Shown here piece after piece: positions 1 to 8,400 of a stretch of 64,000 nucleotides of DNA. How positions within the stretch are numbered: position 1 is the stretch's first letter; every line of letters starts with the position of its first letter. The notes below the pieces were generated by a model. That model saw only the letters and a list, made by a program, of their open reading frames with translations, had not been told where the DNA came from and did no database searches. The stretch is from contig CAVWAK010000056.1 of NCBI GenBank assembly GCA_963752745.1, forward strand, positions 1 to 64,000. The letters run 5' to 3'. A program made the position numbers and the translations under genes. The stretch comes from Thiogranum sp963752745 (GTDB lineage: Bacteria; Pseudomonadota; Gammaproteobacteria; DSM-19610).

Positions 1-295
1 ACTTAGTGCGCTTAATTTATCTTGTCGCCGCAAATCTGCAGCAGTTTGCTGGCTTAAGTGTACCTAAGCACACTGAGCTTCCGTGCTGCTATATGCTAGA
101 CTTTGAGCACGTTATTTGACCTGTGACACAAGACAATCCTGCGCTTCATGTTGAGACTAAAAGCAGCACCTGCTTATAAGTTACTCAAACATTAGCCAGT
201 AACTTGTTGTAGTTAATTTGATTTAGTGTCAATAGGGCTGCTTTTCAGCACAGGCGTCAGTCTTCCAGGGAAGGCGGCCGAAAGGGATTCAGGAT
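1..295. other. Gene-free left edge
   Basis: This AT-rich stretch precedes the first regulator gene. I see no open frame with coding character, no tRNA or rRNA fold and no clear sigma-70 promoter. It probably holds the promoter of the BTAD regulator and the end of an upstream intergenic region. Confidence 0.4.
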
Positions 296-1144
296 ATGGG
301 CGTTAATCTCGAAAGCCGACAAATCAGTCGTCTGTATCAGCAACAACCGATCAGTGGTTGGAGCCGGATTCCTGAAGCCAGACGCCAGGACCACCCGGTG
401 CGCATCCATACTCTGGGCCGTTTCAGCGTACAAATCCATCATCAGGCGTTAGCTGCAAAACAGGCTCGGCAGCAGCGGCCCATGGAATTACTGCAGGCAC
501 TGATTGCACTGGGCGGGCGTGGTATCAGCACCGAACTGTTGAGTCAGTCACTGTGGCCCGACGCCGACGGTGATGCTGCCAGCAACACCTTCGACGTCAC
601 ACTACACCGTTTGAGGCGATTACTGGAAATCCGGGACCTGTTACTCTTGCGCGATCACCGCCTGAGCCTGAACAGTGACCTGGCCTGGGTCGATGCCTGG
701 ACATTTGAACGCCTGGTCAACCACGCAGAACGGCTGCTTGTGCGCGCCAAAGACCCTGTCGTTCTGCGCCAGCTGGCAAGAATCGGGGAACGCCTGCTGA
801 CACTCTATCAGGGCGGCTTTCTGGATCGCGAATCCGGCAACACCTGGTCGTTGACACTAAGGGAGCGACTGCGCAGTAAGCTGATGCGTCACATCCTGGA
901 TGCTGGCCTGGTCTGGGAGCAATTCAATGAGTGGGAGCAAGCGGCACGTCTTTACCACAAAGGCCTCGAAGTTGATCCGCTGACCGAAGAATTTTACCAG
1001 CGCCTGATGCTCTGCTTTAAGGCAACCGGTCGTCGAAGTGATGCCCTTGGGGTCTATCATCGTTGCCAGAATATGCTCTACCGGCACTTCCAGATTCAGC
1101 CATCTAAAGCAACTCTTAAGCTGTACGCGTCAATAAAAGCCTGA
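296..1144 (+). CDS. SARP/AfsR-like transcriptional regulator (winged helix + BTAD)
   Basis: The 282-residue product has an OmpR-type winged-helix DNA-binding domain at about residues 35-115 and a bacterial transcriptional activator domain at about 125-280. The first is marked by TELLSQSLWPDADGDAAS followed by LHRLRRLLE. The second is helical, with TPR-like units and LYHKGLEVDPLTEEFYQRLM. There is no ATPase domain, so it resembles the small SARP regulators rather than full AfsR. Such proteins bind tandem direct repeats near the -35 region. A perfect 9-bp tandem repeat with 11-bp period lies in front of the next operon (1244-1263), which makes that operon the likely target. The ATG at 296 has only a weak AGGA upstream. 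Confidence 0.8.
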   Translation: MGVNLESRQISRLYQQQPISGWSRIPEARRQDHPVRIHTLGRFSVQIHHQALAAKQARQQRPMELLQALIALGGRGISTELLSQSLWPDADGDAASNTFDVTLHRLRRLLEIRDLLLLRDHRLSLNSDLAWVDAWTFERLVNHAERLLVRAKDPVVLRQLARIGERLLTLYQGGFLDRESGNTWSLTLRERLRSKLMRHILDAGLVWEQFNEWEQAARLYHKGLEVDPLTEEFYQRLMLCFKATGRRSDALGVYHRCQNMLYRHFQIQPSKATLKLYASIKA

Positions 1145-1243
1145 AATTCCCGCACAGTTTCTGGTTATTTCCCCTTAGCGTTTGATCAGTTTTTATACGT
1201 TATCTGGCGCCATATGCCGGTCGCATTCAAACGTCTACTGCAT

Positions 1244-1263
1244 CTGTAAGTCCTCTGTAAGTC
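1244..1263. promoter_or_regulatory. Tandem direct repeat, putative BTAD/SARP regulator site
   Basis: CTGTAAGTC occurs twice, at 1244-1252 and 1255-1263, giving an exact 11-bp period, about one helical turn. SARP-family regulators are known to bind heptamer direct repeats spaced by 11 or 22 bp just upstream of the -10 element. The repeat lies about 70 bp before the start at 1331 and directly downstream of a SARP-like gene. Binding is inferred. Confidence 0.45.
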
Positions 1264-1330
1264 ACCCCCTGCGATAGTTGGTCGCACAAACATAAATACA
1301 AATACGACAAGTAACACTCGGAGGAAAAAT

Positions 1331-1552
1331 ATGGAGAACTATATCGTTCGCATCTATCGGCGAGACGAGACCGGTCCGGACAAAGTGGCCGGCACTTGCG
1401 AATCTATCGAAAATGAAACCCGGAATACCTTCACGTCCCTGGGCGGTCTCATAGACCTGCTAACACCAAAGCGCGACACTCGCGCCGGTCAGTACAAGCC
1501 AAACAACAATAAGCTCGTGCAAGCACCTGAACCAGCCACCATCCCAGACTAA
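1331..1552 (+). CDS. Small conserved-type hypothetical protein (73 aa)
   Basis: The start is supported by a strong GGAGG about 6 nt upstream. The first 45 residues (NYIVRIYRRDETGPDKVAGTC, then a FTSLGGLIDLL segment) look like a compact beta-alpha fold. This YIVRIYRR...F.SL..L pattern recurs in small uncharacterised proteobacterial proteins, to my recollection. The tail is polar and proline-rich. There is no signal peptide or membrane segment. It ends 18 nt before the exported PEP-CTERM-like gene, so the two are probably one transcript under the upstream direct repeat. No function is assigned. Confidence 0.65.
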   Translation: MENYIVRIYRRDETGPDKVAGTCESIENETRNTFTSLGGLIDLLTPKRDTRAGQYKPNNNKLVQAPEPATIPD

Positions 1553-1570
1553 AAATGTAAAAAAGGAGAA

Positions 1571-2299
1571 TTGACGATGCCAATCAAGAACAGAATACCG
1601 GTACTGCTACTGCTTTCGAGCTTTGTGGCTGCTGGCAATGTCATGGCAGCAAGCGTGACTGGTGACACGATCTACGAGAAAGTGGACATGTTCAATAACT
1701 ATGTCCATTTTACCGACGGATTTACGATCGATACCAAGGGCGTGTACGAAGCGACTTTAACAGACTTCGAGTTCCCCAATGCCTTTAAGGCATCCGGTAT
1801 GAATATCACCACCGGCTCAGACTCGCTAGGCAAACTTCTGGGCCCCGGCACCTTCACTTTTGAGGCTGGACCGGGTAACTACTATGTCAGCATGTTTGCA
1901 GAGGTTGGTGGCTCCCAAGCGTATGCAGAAAAGAAGCATCACCTGATAGACGAAGAAAAACAGCGGCGGCGCGAAAGCAAGGCAGCACGCTGGAACAGCC
2001 TAAGCAAAAAAGAGCAATTGGCAAAGAAGGAACTAAAAAAGGAACGCTGGAACAGCAGATCGGATGCGGAAAAAGAAAGAAGCCGGGAACGATGGGAAAA
2101 AGCTCTTGGCACATGGGCAGATGAACAACTGGCCGGCATAAACATGGGCCAATACGGTATCGAAATAAGTATGACAGATGGAACTTTGCCATCAGTAAGT
2201 GCCGCTTCGTCAGTAGTGCCTATACCGGCTGCAGTCTGGTTATTCAGTTCAGGGATGCTGGCTCTGGCAGGCATTGGACGCCGAAAACCCGGGCGGTAA
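1571..2299 (+). CDS. Exported PEP-CTERM-like (VPxPAAVWLF) surface protein
   Basis: The 242-residue product has an N-terminal signal peptide (hydrophobic VLLLLSSFVAAGNVMAAS). It also has a C-terminal sorting signal: VVPIPAAVWLFSSGMLALAG, then IGRRKPGR. That is the VPxPAAVWLF variant of PEP-CTERM, normally cut by an exosortase and linked to exopolysaccharide export. The N-terminal 115 residues resemble the FxxDxF family of PEP-CTERM proteins. Residues about 118-190 are an unusual, highly charged helical insert with three repeats of an RW-centred unit (ARWNSLSKKEQ, ERWNSRSDAEK, ERWEKALG). AGGAG lies upstream of the ATG. No exosortase gene is present in this window. Confidence 0.75.
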   Translation: MTMPIKNRIPVLLLLSSFVAAGNVMAASVTGDTIYEKVDMFNNYVHFTDGFTIDTKGVYEATLTDFEFPNAFKASGMNITTGSDSLGKLLGPGTFTFEAGPGNYYVSMFAEVGGSQAYAEKKHHLIDEEKQRRRESKAARWNSLSKKEQLAKKELKKERWNSRSDAEKERSRERWEKALGTWADEQLAGINMGQYGIEISMTDGTLPSVSAASSVVPIPAAVWLFSSGMLALAGIGRRKPGR

Positions 2300-2428
2300 A
2301 CCACCTGCAGCCTGACCTTAATAATTAATATCTGTAGGCGCAAAGAAAAGGCAGGGACGCCTTGCCGAGCCAAATCCCCTTCATTTGCCACTGTGCTCTG
2401 ACCCCCTTTAGCTAATATACTCACCTCC

Positions 2429-3742
2429 ATGAAAAGTGTGGAGACTCTAATACACGCCCGCTGGGTCATACCTGTCGAACCTTATGACAGCGTCCTTGAA
2501 CATCACTGTATCGCGGTTGATGAGGGACGTATTGTAGCGGTGTTACCAAGCAGCGAAGCACGCCGTTCGTTCGATGCACAGTCTGTACTTGAACTGGAAC
2601 AGCACGCATTGATCCCGGGGCTGATAAACGCCCATACCCACGTTGCCATGAACCTGATGCGTGGTATCGCCGATGATCTGGAGCTGATGGACTGGCTGCG
2701 GAATCATATCTGGCCGGCAGAGCAGAAGTGGGTCAATGAGCAGTTCGTCCATGATGGTACGCAACTGGCAACTGCCGAAATGCTGCGCGGCGGCACTACC
2801 TGTTTTAACGACATGTATTTCTTCCCCGAGGCTACAGCACGGGCGGCTGCTAATGCAGGCATGCGTGTCTGCGCCGGTATGATATTGATCGATTTCCCCA
2901 CCGCCTACGCTGCGGACCATGAAGAATATTTCACCAGGGGCCTGGCGTTGAACGACGAATACCGTCACCACCCGCTCGTTCAGTGCAACTTCGCCCCGCA
3001 TGCGCCCTATACGGTTTCCGATGAACCACTGAAAAAAGTCCGGGTTCTTTCCGATGAGCTGGATCTGCAGGTTCACATGCACGTACACGAGACTGCCAGT
3101 GAAATAAACGACAGCCTGAAAGCCATTGGCCAGCGCCCCCTGCAACGCCTGAATGAGCTGGGCCTGCTATCGCCGTCGCTGATGGCCGTGCATCTGGCCC
3201 AGCTGAATGATGACGACATACAGCTGATTGCCGATAATCATGTCAACGCAGTTCACTGCCCGGAATCCAACATGAAGCTTGCCAGTGGTTTCTGCCCGGT
3301 TCAGAGGCTCCTGGATGCCGGTGTCAACGTCGCCCTGGGCACTGATGGCGCCGCCAGCAACAACGACCTCGATATGCTTGGCGAAATGCGCACCGCAGCC
3401 CTGCTGGCCAAGGCCGTCCATCAGGACGCAAGCAGCCTGCCTGCAATGGCAGCGTTGCGCATGGCAACCCTGAATGGTGCGGCCGCTTTGGGACTGGCCG
3501 ATAAAATTGGCTCACTGGAAGCGGGCAAATGGGCCGATATCACTGCAGTCGACATGTCGGCAATCGAAACCCAGCCGGTTTACGACCCGGTTTCTCAGCT
3601 GGTTTACGCAGCTGGCCGGGAGCAGGTCACCGATGTCTGGGTTGCCGGCCAGCACCTGTTGAACAATCGCCAGCTGACCCAACTGGACATCAAAGACATC
3701 CTCCACCGCGCCGGCGAATGGCAAGCGCGCCTGAGCACCTGA
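2429..3742 (+). CDS. mtaD: TRZ/ATZ-type amidohydrolase, methylthioadenosine/S-adenosylhomocysteine deaminase
   Basis: This 437-residue amidohydrolase carries the metal ligands expected for the MtaD/TrzA group: NAHTHVAMNLMRG at about residue 69, MHVHETASE, AVHLAQL and LGTDGAASNNDLDM. It should deaminate methylthioadenosine and/or S-adenosylhomocysteine to the inosyl form in the cytoplasm, as part of SAM by-product salvage. The gene leads an operon with ubiG, a SAM-dependent methyltransferase whose by-product is SAH, so coupling makes sense. The same order is known in Pseudomonas. Substrate choice within the family cannot be read from sequence alone. Confidence 0.85.
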   Translation: MKSVETLIHARWVIPVEPYDSVLEHHCIAVDEGRIVAVLPSSEARRSFDAQSVLELEQHALIPGLINAHTHVAMNLMRGIADDLELMDWLRNHIWPAEQKWVNEQFVHDGTQLATAEMLRGGTTCFNDMYFFPEATARAAANAGMRVCAGMILIDFPTAYAADHEEYFTRGLALNDEYRHHPLVQCNFAPHAPYTVSDEPLKKVRVLSDELDLQVHMHVHETASEINDSLKAIGQRPLQRLNELGLLSPSLMAVHLAQLNDDDIQLIADNHVNAVHCPESNMKLASGFCPVQRLLDAGVNVALGTDGAASNNDLDMLGEMRTAALLAKAVHQDASSLPAMAALRMATLNGAAALGLADKIGSLEAGKWADITAVDMSAIETQPVYDPVSQLVYAAGREQVTDVWVAGQHLLNNRQLTQLDIKDILHRAGEWQARLST

Positions 3743-3790
3743 ACATCCCCCGCCTTGCCCGTAGCCGACCACCCCGGTATCTTGCACCTT

Positions 3791-4516
3791 ATGAATCAAG
3801 CCGCTCACAACGTCGATCACGCCGAAATCAACAAGTTCGAGGAACTGGCCTCGCGCTGGTGGGATCCGCATAGCGAATTCAAACCGCTGCACGACATCAA
3901 CCCCCTGCGCCTGGATTATATTAACCAGCGCGCCCCACTCGCCGACCGCAAAGTCATTGATGTCGGTTGTGGCGGCGGCCTGTTATCAGAAGGCATGGCG
4001 GTCCTGGGTGCGAAGGTCACGGGTATTGACATGGGCGAAGCCCCACTCACCGTGGCACGCCTCCACCAGCACGAATCCGGTGTACAGGTTGATTACGAGC
4101 GTATTACGGCAGAACAAATGGCCGCTGATCATGCCGGCAGCTTCGACACCTGCACCTGCCTGGAAATGCTGGAACACGTGCCTGACCCGGCCTCGGTCAT
4201 CCAGGCCTGCGCTGATCTTGTGAAGCCTGGCGGGGATATATTCTTCTCGACCATCAACCGCAACCCCAAAGCTTATCTACTCGCTATCCTCGGCGCCGAG
4301 TACCTGTTGCGCATGTTGCCGAAAGGCACGCACGAGTACCGCAAGTTCATACGGCCGTCAGAGCTGGAGCGCTGGGCGCGTGCTGCCGGCCTCCAGTTGC
4401 AGGATCTCAGTGGCATGACATATAACCTGTTAACCGACGAGTACAAACTAGGCAACGATGTTGATGTGAATTACCTGGTCTGGTTCAGGAAACCCGGCAT
4501 CTCTGAAGGCTTGTAG
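3791..4516 (+). CDS. ubiG: Ubiquinone biosynthesis O-methyltransferase UbiG
   Basis: The 241-residue class I SAM methyltransferase has motif I DVGCGGGLLSEGMA and downstream GIDMGE and CLEMLEHVPDP motifs. The N-terminal FEELASRWWDPHSEFKPLH block is the diagnostic UbiG start. It catalyses both O-methylations of ubiquinone synthesis at the inner membrane. An upstream in-frame TTG at 3755 would add 12 non-conserved residues. ATG 3791 is preferred because MNQAAHNVDHAEINKFEELA is the normal family N-terminus. It follows mtaD by under 50 nt. Confidence 0.95.
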   Translation: MNQAAHNVDHAEINKFEELASRWWDPHSEFKPLHDINPLRLDYINQRAPLADRKVIDVGCGGGLLSEGMAVLGAKVTGIDMGEAPLTVARLHQHESGVQVDYERITAEQMAADHAGSFDTCTCLEMLEHVPDPASVIQACADLVKPGGDIFFSTINRNPKAYLLAILGAEYLLRMLPKGTHEYRKFIRPSELERWARAAGLQLQDLSGMTYNLLTDEYKLGNDVDVNYLVWFRKPGISEGL

Positions 4517-4616
4517 ACGTTATAAAACCCGCACGATATTTGGTGCTGCCAGCCTTCTGCGTTCGTACTCCTCTGCCTTTGCGGTCAGTTAAATCAATCA
4601 AATATTTTCCCGGATA

Positions 4617-5282
4617 ATGAGCAACCAGCACATTCAAACCGTCCTCTTCGACCTCGACGGCACACTACTCGACACCGCCCCGGACCTGGCTAACGCACTT
4701 AACTCGGTGTTAAGCGCCAACGGCCATGAGCCTATGTCGCTCGACGACATCCGTCCCGTGGTTTCACACGGTGGCCGTGCACTCATCGAACTGGGGTTCC
4801 GGATCAGCCCTGATCATCCTGATTTCGAACCCCGTCGACTGGAACTGCTGGACTACTACGAAAACAACATTGCCCAATACACCCGGCTGTTTCCGGGTAT
4901 GGAAGAAGTTCTTCAGTATATTGAGACCAGTGGTCTCAACTGGGGCGTCGTAACCAACAAGCCAGCCTGGCTGACCGACCCGCTGATGGCCGCACTTTGC
5001 CTGGATCAGCGTGCTGCCTGCATAGTCTCCGGCGATACCCTGCAGGAATGCAAACCACATCCCGCCCCTCTTCTCCATGCATGCGACCTGACCAGCAGCC
5101 AACCCGGGCAGTGCCTGTACGTCGGCGACGCCGAACGCGATATCCAGGCTGGCCGGAACGCCGGCATGCCAACACTGGTCGCAATGTTCGGCTACCTTAT
5201 GGAAAACGACCGTCCTGAAGACTGGGGCGCCAACGCGCTCATCCATCATCCGGCCGAAATCATCGACTGGCTAAAGCCATAA
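4617..5282 (+). CDS. mupP: HAD-IA phosphatase, MupP/phosphoglycolate phosphatase type
   Basis: This 221-residue haloacid-dehalogenase phosphatase has motif I FDLDGTLLDTAPDLA (nucleophile Asp), motif II VVTNKP, the motif III lysine near ECKPHPAP and motif IV VGDAERDIQAGRNAGM. Family members include Gph (phosphoglycolate phosphatase) and MupP (N-acetylmuramate-6-phosphate phosphatase of cell-wall recycling). The position directly after ubiG and the shorter length than E. coli Gph match the Pseudomonas MupP locus, so MupP is preferred. Sequence motifs alone do not separate the two, and Gph remains possible in an autotroph. Confidence 0.7.
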   Translation: MSNQHIQTVLFDLDGTLLDTAPDLANALNSVLSANGHEPMSLDDIRPVVSHGGRALIELGFRISPDHPDFEPRRLELLDYYENNIAQYTRLFPGMEEVLQYIETSGLNWGVVTNKPAWLTDPLMAALCLDQRAACIVSGDTLQECKPHPAPLLHACDLTSSQPGQCLYVGDAERDIQAGRNAGMPTLVAMFGYLMENDRPEDWGANALIHHPAEIIDWLKP

Positions 5283-5333
5283 AGGCAGCCGATGCTGAGC
5301 GATGCCTGCCTGTTTTCGGTATGATGTCAGCGT

Positions 5334-6617
5334 ATGGACATATCTCACTGGCTGATCCTGCTGATTGGCGTGGCGCTGGCCGCCGTGATTGGCTGGCTGC
5401 TCGCACACCAGCGCGCCCAGCATGACATCACCAAACTGCGTGAAGACAAGGCCCGCCTGACCAGCCAGCTGGAATCACAGCAAGCGGCCATGGAAGAAAA
5501 AACCCGCAGCTTTGAGGAAGCTCAGAGCCAGTTTGAAAACACCTTCAAATCACTCGCCAGTGATGCACTGAAATCCAGTACCAGCGAATTCCTGAAACTT
5601 GCCGAGAGCAACTTCAAGACCCTGCACACCAAAGCCAGCGGTAACCTTGAGCAACGCGAGAAGGCCGTCGAAAGCATGGTCAAGCCAATCCGCGAAGCGC
5701 TGGAAAAAACCGATCAGCAAATCCGCAAAATGGAGAAGGAACGCCAGACGGCATTCGGATCACTGACCCAGCACTTGCAATTCATGGCTCAGGCGCAGGA
5801 ACAGCTGCAGGGTGAAACCCGCAACCTGGTCAAGGCCCTGCGTCGCCCGGAAGTCCGCGGCCAATGGGGTGAAATGACACTCAAACGGCTCGCAGAACTC
5901 GCCGGCATGGTTGAGCACTGCGACTTCGATCAGCAACACAGTGTTGATACCGAGCAGGGCAAACAGCGTCCCGACATGGTGGTACGCATGCCCGGCAGTC
6001 GCGAAATCATTGTCGACGCCAAGGCACCGATGGATGGCTATCTGGCAGCCGTCGAAGCCCGGGACGACAGTGCACGCCTGCTGGAACTCCAGCGCCACGC
6101 ACGCAACGTGCGCGACCGCGTGCGTGAACTCTCCAGCAAGGGATACTGGCAACAGTTCCCCCAATCACCCGATTTCGTCGTACTGTTCATCCCCGGGGAC
6201 CAGTTCCTGAGCTCTGCACTGGAAGTTGATCCCAAGCTGCTGGAGGATGCCATGACTGACAAGGTAGTACTGGCCACGCCATCCAGCCTGGTCGCGCTGC
6301 TGCGCGCCGTCGCCTACGGCTGGCGCCAGGAAGTACTGGCAGAAAATGCTGAACATATTCGCAGCGTCGGCCAGGATCTGTATGAACGATTAAGCACCTT
6401 CGCTGAGCACCTGGACAAACTTGGCAGCCACCTGAGTCGTAGTGTCGATAGTTATAACAAGGCCGTTGGATCCTTCGACAGCCGCGTGCTACCAGGCGCA
6501 CGCAAGTTCACTGAAATGGGCATCCAGGGGAAGAAGGACCTGCCGGAACCCCAACCCGTGGAACGTCTACCGCGCCCGGTTCAGGGTAATCCCGAAAAAT
6601 CCGGCGATGTCCATTGA
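5334..6617 (+). CDS. rmuC: RmuC-family DNA recombination protein
   Basis: The 427-residue protein has an N-terminal membrane anchor (WLILLIGVALAAVIGWLLA). A long coiled coil follows to about residue 175, then the RmuC nuclease-like domain with VRGQWGEMTLKRLAELAGM, VDAKAPMDGYLAAVEA and FIPGDQFLSSALE. RmuC is known to limit inversion at short inverted repeats; its biochemical activity is not firmly settled. The stop overlaps the start of hpnC by 11 nt, so the genes are probably translationally coupled although functionally unrelated. Confidence 0.9.
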   Translation: MDISHWLILLIGVALAAVIGWLLAHQRAQHDITKLREDKARLTSQLESQQAAMEEKTRSFEEAQSQFENTFKSLASDALKSSTSEFLKLAESNFKTLHTKASGNLEQREKAVESMVKPIREALEKTDQQIRKMEKERQTAFGSLTQHLQFMAQAQEQLQGETRNLVKALRRPEVRGQWGEMTLKRLAELAGMVEHCDFDQQHSVDTEQGKQRPDMVVRMPGSREIIVDAKAPMDGYLAAVEARDDSARLLELQRHARNVRDRVRELSSKGYWQQFPQSPDFVVLFIPGDQFLSSALEVDPKLLEDAMTDKVVLATPSSLVALLRAVAYGWRQEVLAENAEHIRSVGQDLYERLSTFAEHLDKLGSHLSRSVDSYNKAVGSFDSRVLPGARKFTEMGIQGKKDLPEPQPVERLPRPVQGNPEKSGDVH

Positions 6618-7476
6618 CGCGAACCAGAGTGCCCGACAAGGTTATCGCTGGTGCCGGGAGTTCTCGCGCAGTCACTATGAAAACTTTCCGGTCGCATCCC
6701 TGCTGCTACCCGGACAGTTACGCGACCCGATAGCCGCCATCTACGCTTTTGCGCGGACAGCCGACGATGTTGCCGATGAAGGTAACGCAACAACATCAAA
6801 ACGGCTGGAATCGCTCGATACCATGAGTGCCGCGCTGCAACAGATTGTTGCCGGACAGCCACCCGACGAACCGATGTACCACGCGCTCGCCGATACTGTG
6901 CACCGCTACCAGCTGCCCACAGACCTGTTTGAACACCTGCTCAGCGCCTTTCGCCAGGACGTTACCCAAAAACATTATGCGAACTTTGGTCAGCTGATGG
7001 ACTACTGCAGGCGTTCGGCCAACCCGGTCGGCCGTCTGTTACTGCACCTTGAGAAGCAGGCCAGCGAGCGCAACCTGGCCCTGTCCGACGCTATATGCAG
7101 CGCCTTGCAACTGATCAACTTTCTACAGGACATCGCCCAGGATTACGTGGAAAATGGCCGCATCTATTTGCCGCAGGACGAAATGCAACGTTTTGGAGTC
7201 GATGAAAATGCTATCGCCCGGCAGCACAACGACCCGGCCATACGATCGTTAGTCCAGTTCCAGATCGAGCGTGCCAGCAAGTTACTGGGTTCGGGCAGCC
7301 TGCTGGGGAAAACCCTGCCAGGTCGCTTCGGCCTCGAAGTGCGCGCAATTATTCTTGGTGGTTCGCGGATACTGGAAAAACTCTATCGCCAGGACAACCC
7401 GTTCAGCCGACCGCGACTTAATCGCACAGACCGCATAAAAATTGCCTGGGGCGCTTTGCACCAGGGTTTCCATTAA
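6607..7476 (+). CDS. hpnC: Hydroxysqualene synthase HpnC
   Basis: This 289-residue squalene/phytoene synthase-fold enzyme has two Asp-rich motifs, YAFARTADDVADEG and NFLQDIAQDYVENGRIYLP. In the HpnCDE route, HpnC turns presqualene diphosphate into hydroxysqualene. ATG 6607 gives the normal start MSIDANQSARQGYRWCREFS. Longer in-frame upstream starts lie inside rmuC and add non-homologous sequence. It is followed by hpnD and hpnE, which confirms the assignment over a generic phytoene synthase. Confidence 0.9.
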   Translation: MSIDANQSARQGYRWCREFSRSHYENFPVASLLLPGQLRDPIAAIYAFARTADDVADEGNATTSKRLESLDTMSAALQQIVAGQPPDEPMYHALADTVHRYQLPTDLFEHLLSAFRQDVTQKHYANFGQLMDYCRRSANPVGRLLLHLEKQASERNLALSDAICSALQLINFLQDIAQDYVENGRIYLPQDEMQRFGVDENAIARQHNDPAIRSLVQFQIERASKLLGSGSLLGKTLPGRFGLEVRAIILGGSRILEKLYRQDNPFSRPRLNRTDRIKIAWGALHQGFH

Positions 7477-7524
7477 CCGCCCCGGCGCTATAGAATCCAG
7501 ACTCTGATTAACGCCTGAGAGCGC

Positions 7525-8400
7525 ATGTCTCCCGACGAATATTGCCAGAACAAGGCCGCCGCCAGCGGTTCCAGTTTCTACTATAGCTTCCTGTTTCTGC
7601 CTGCTGAGCAGCGCCGGGCAATCATGGCGCTGTACGCTTTTTGCCGTGAAGTCGACGATGTGGTCGATGAATGCAGCGATCGTGACGTCGCGCGGCGCAA
7701 ACTCGACTGGTGGCGGGAAGAAATTGCAGCCTGCTTCTCCGGACAGCCCAAACACCCGGTGACTGCTGCGCTTGCATCTGCATTGCAGAGTTACAACCTT
7801 CCCGCCGAGTATTTCCAGGAAATCATCGATGGTATGAACATGGACCTGGAGCAGCAGCGCTACGAATCATTCAGCGAACTGGCTCTCTACTGTCACCGCG
7901 TCGCTGGCGTCGTCGGCCTGCTGTCAGCAGAAATCTTCGGTTACCAGCAGCGTACCACCCTGAAATATGCGGAATCACTTGGTACCGCTTTTCAATTGAC
8001 CAATATTATCCGCGACGTACGTGAAGATGCCGGGCGTGGCCGGATCTATCTACCGCTCGATGAGTTACTTGAATATCGCATCAACCCCCACGACCTGTTG
8101 AACGGTGAAATCAACGACGCACTACCGCCGCTGCTACGCTTCCAGGCCGAACGCGCCAACAGCTATTACCAGCGCGCATTGGGACAGCTACCTGACCAGG
8201 ATCGTTACGCACAACGCAGCGGCCTTATTATGACCGCCATCTATCAAACGCTGCTCAGCGAGATACAGGCCGACGGTTACCAGGTCATGCAACATCGCAT
8301 CCGCCTGACACCGGTACGCAAACTATGGATCGCCTGGACAACGGCGCGGCGTGAACGCCGCCGGCACCGCCAGTACCTGAAAAATCCCGCCCATGCCTGA
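7525..8400 (+). CDS. hpnD: Presqualene diphosphate synthase HpnD
   Basis: The 291-residue prenyl-condensing enzyme has YAFCREVDDVVDE and NIIRDVREDAGRGRIYLP as the two Mg-diphosphate-binding motifs. It joins two farnesyl diphosphates into presqualene diphosphate. Its fold is shared with HpnC, but the second motif (NIIRDVREDAGRGRIYLP) and the tail are HpnD-like. The stop overlaps the hpnE start by 8 nt. Confidence 0.9.
   Translation: MSPDEYCQNKAAASGSSFYYSFLFLPAEQRRAIMALYAFCREVDDVVDECSDRDVARRKLDWWREEIAACFSGQPKHPVTAALASALQSYNLPAEYFQEIIDGMNMDLEQQRYESFSELALYCHRVAGVVGLLSAEIFGYQQRTTLKYAESLGTAFQLTNIIRDVREDAGRGRIYLPLDELLEYRINPHDLLNGEINDALPPLLRFQAERANSYYQRALGQLPDQDRYAQRSGLIMTAIYQTLLSEIQADGYQVMQHRIRLTPVRKLWIAWTTARRERRRHRQYLKNPAHA

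Noticed and set aside
1939..2469. 176-codon minus-strand frame opposite the PEP-CTERM gene
   Set aside because: It overlaps two well-supported plus-strand genes, has no ribosome-binding site and its composition mirrors the charged repeat of the real gene.
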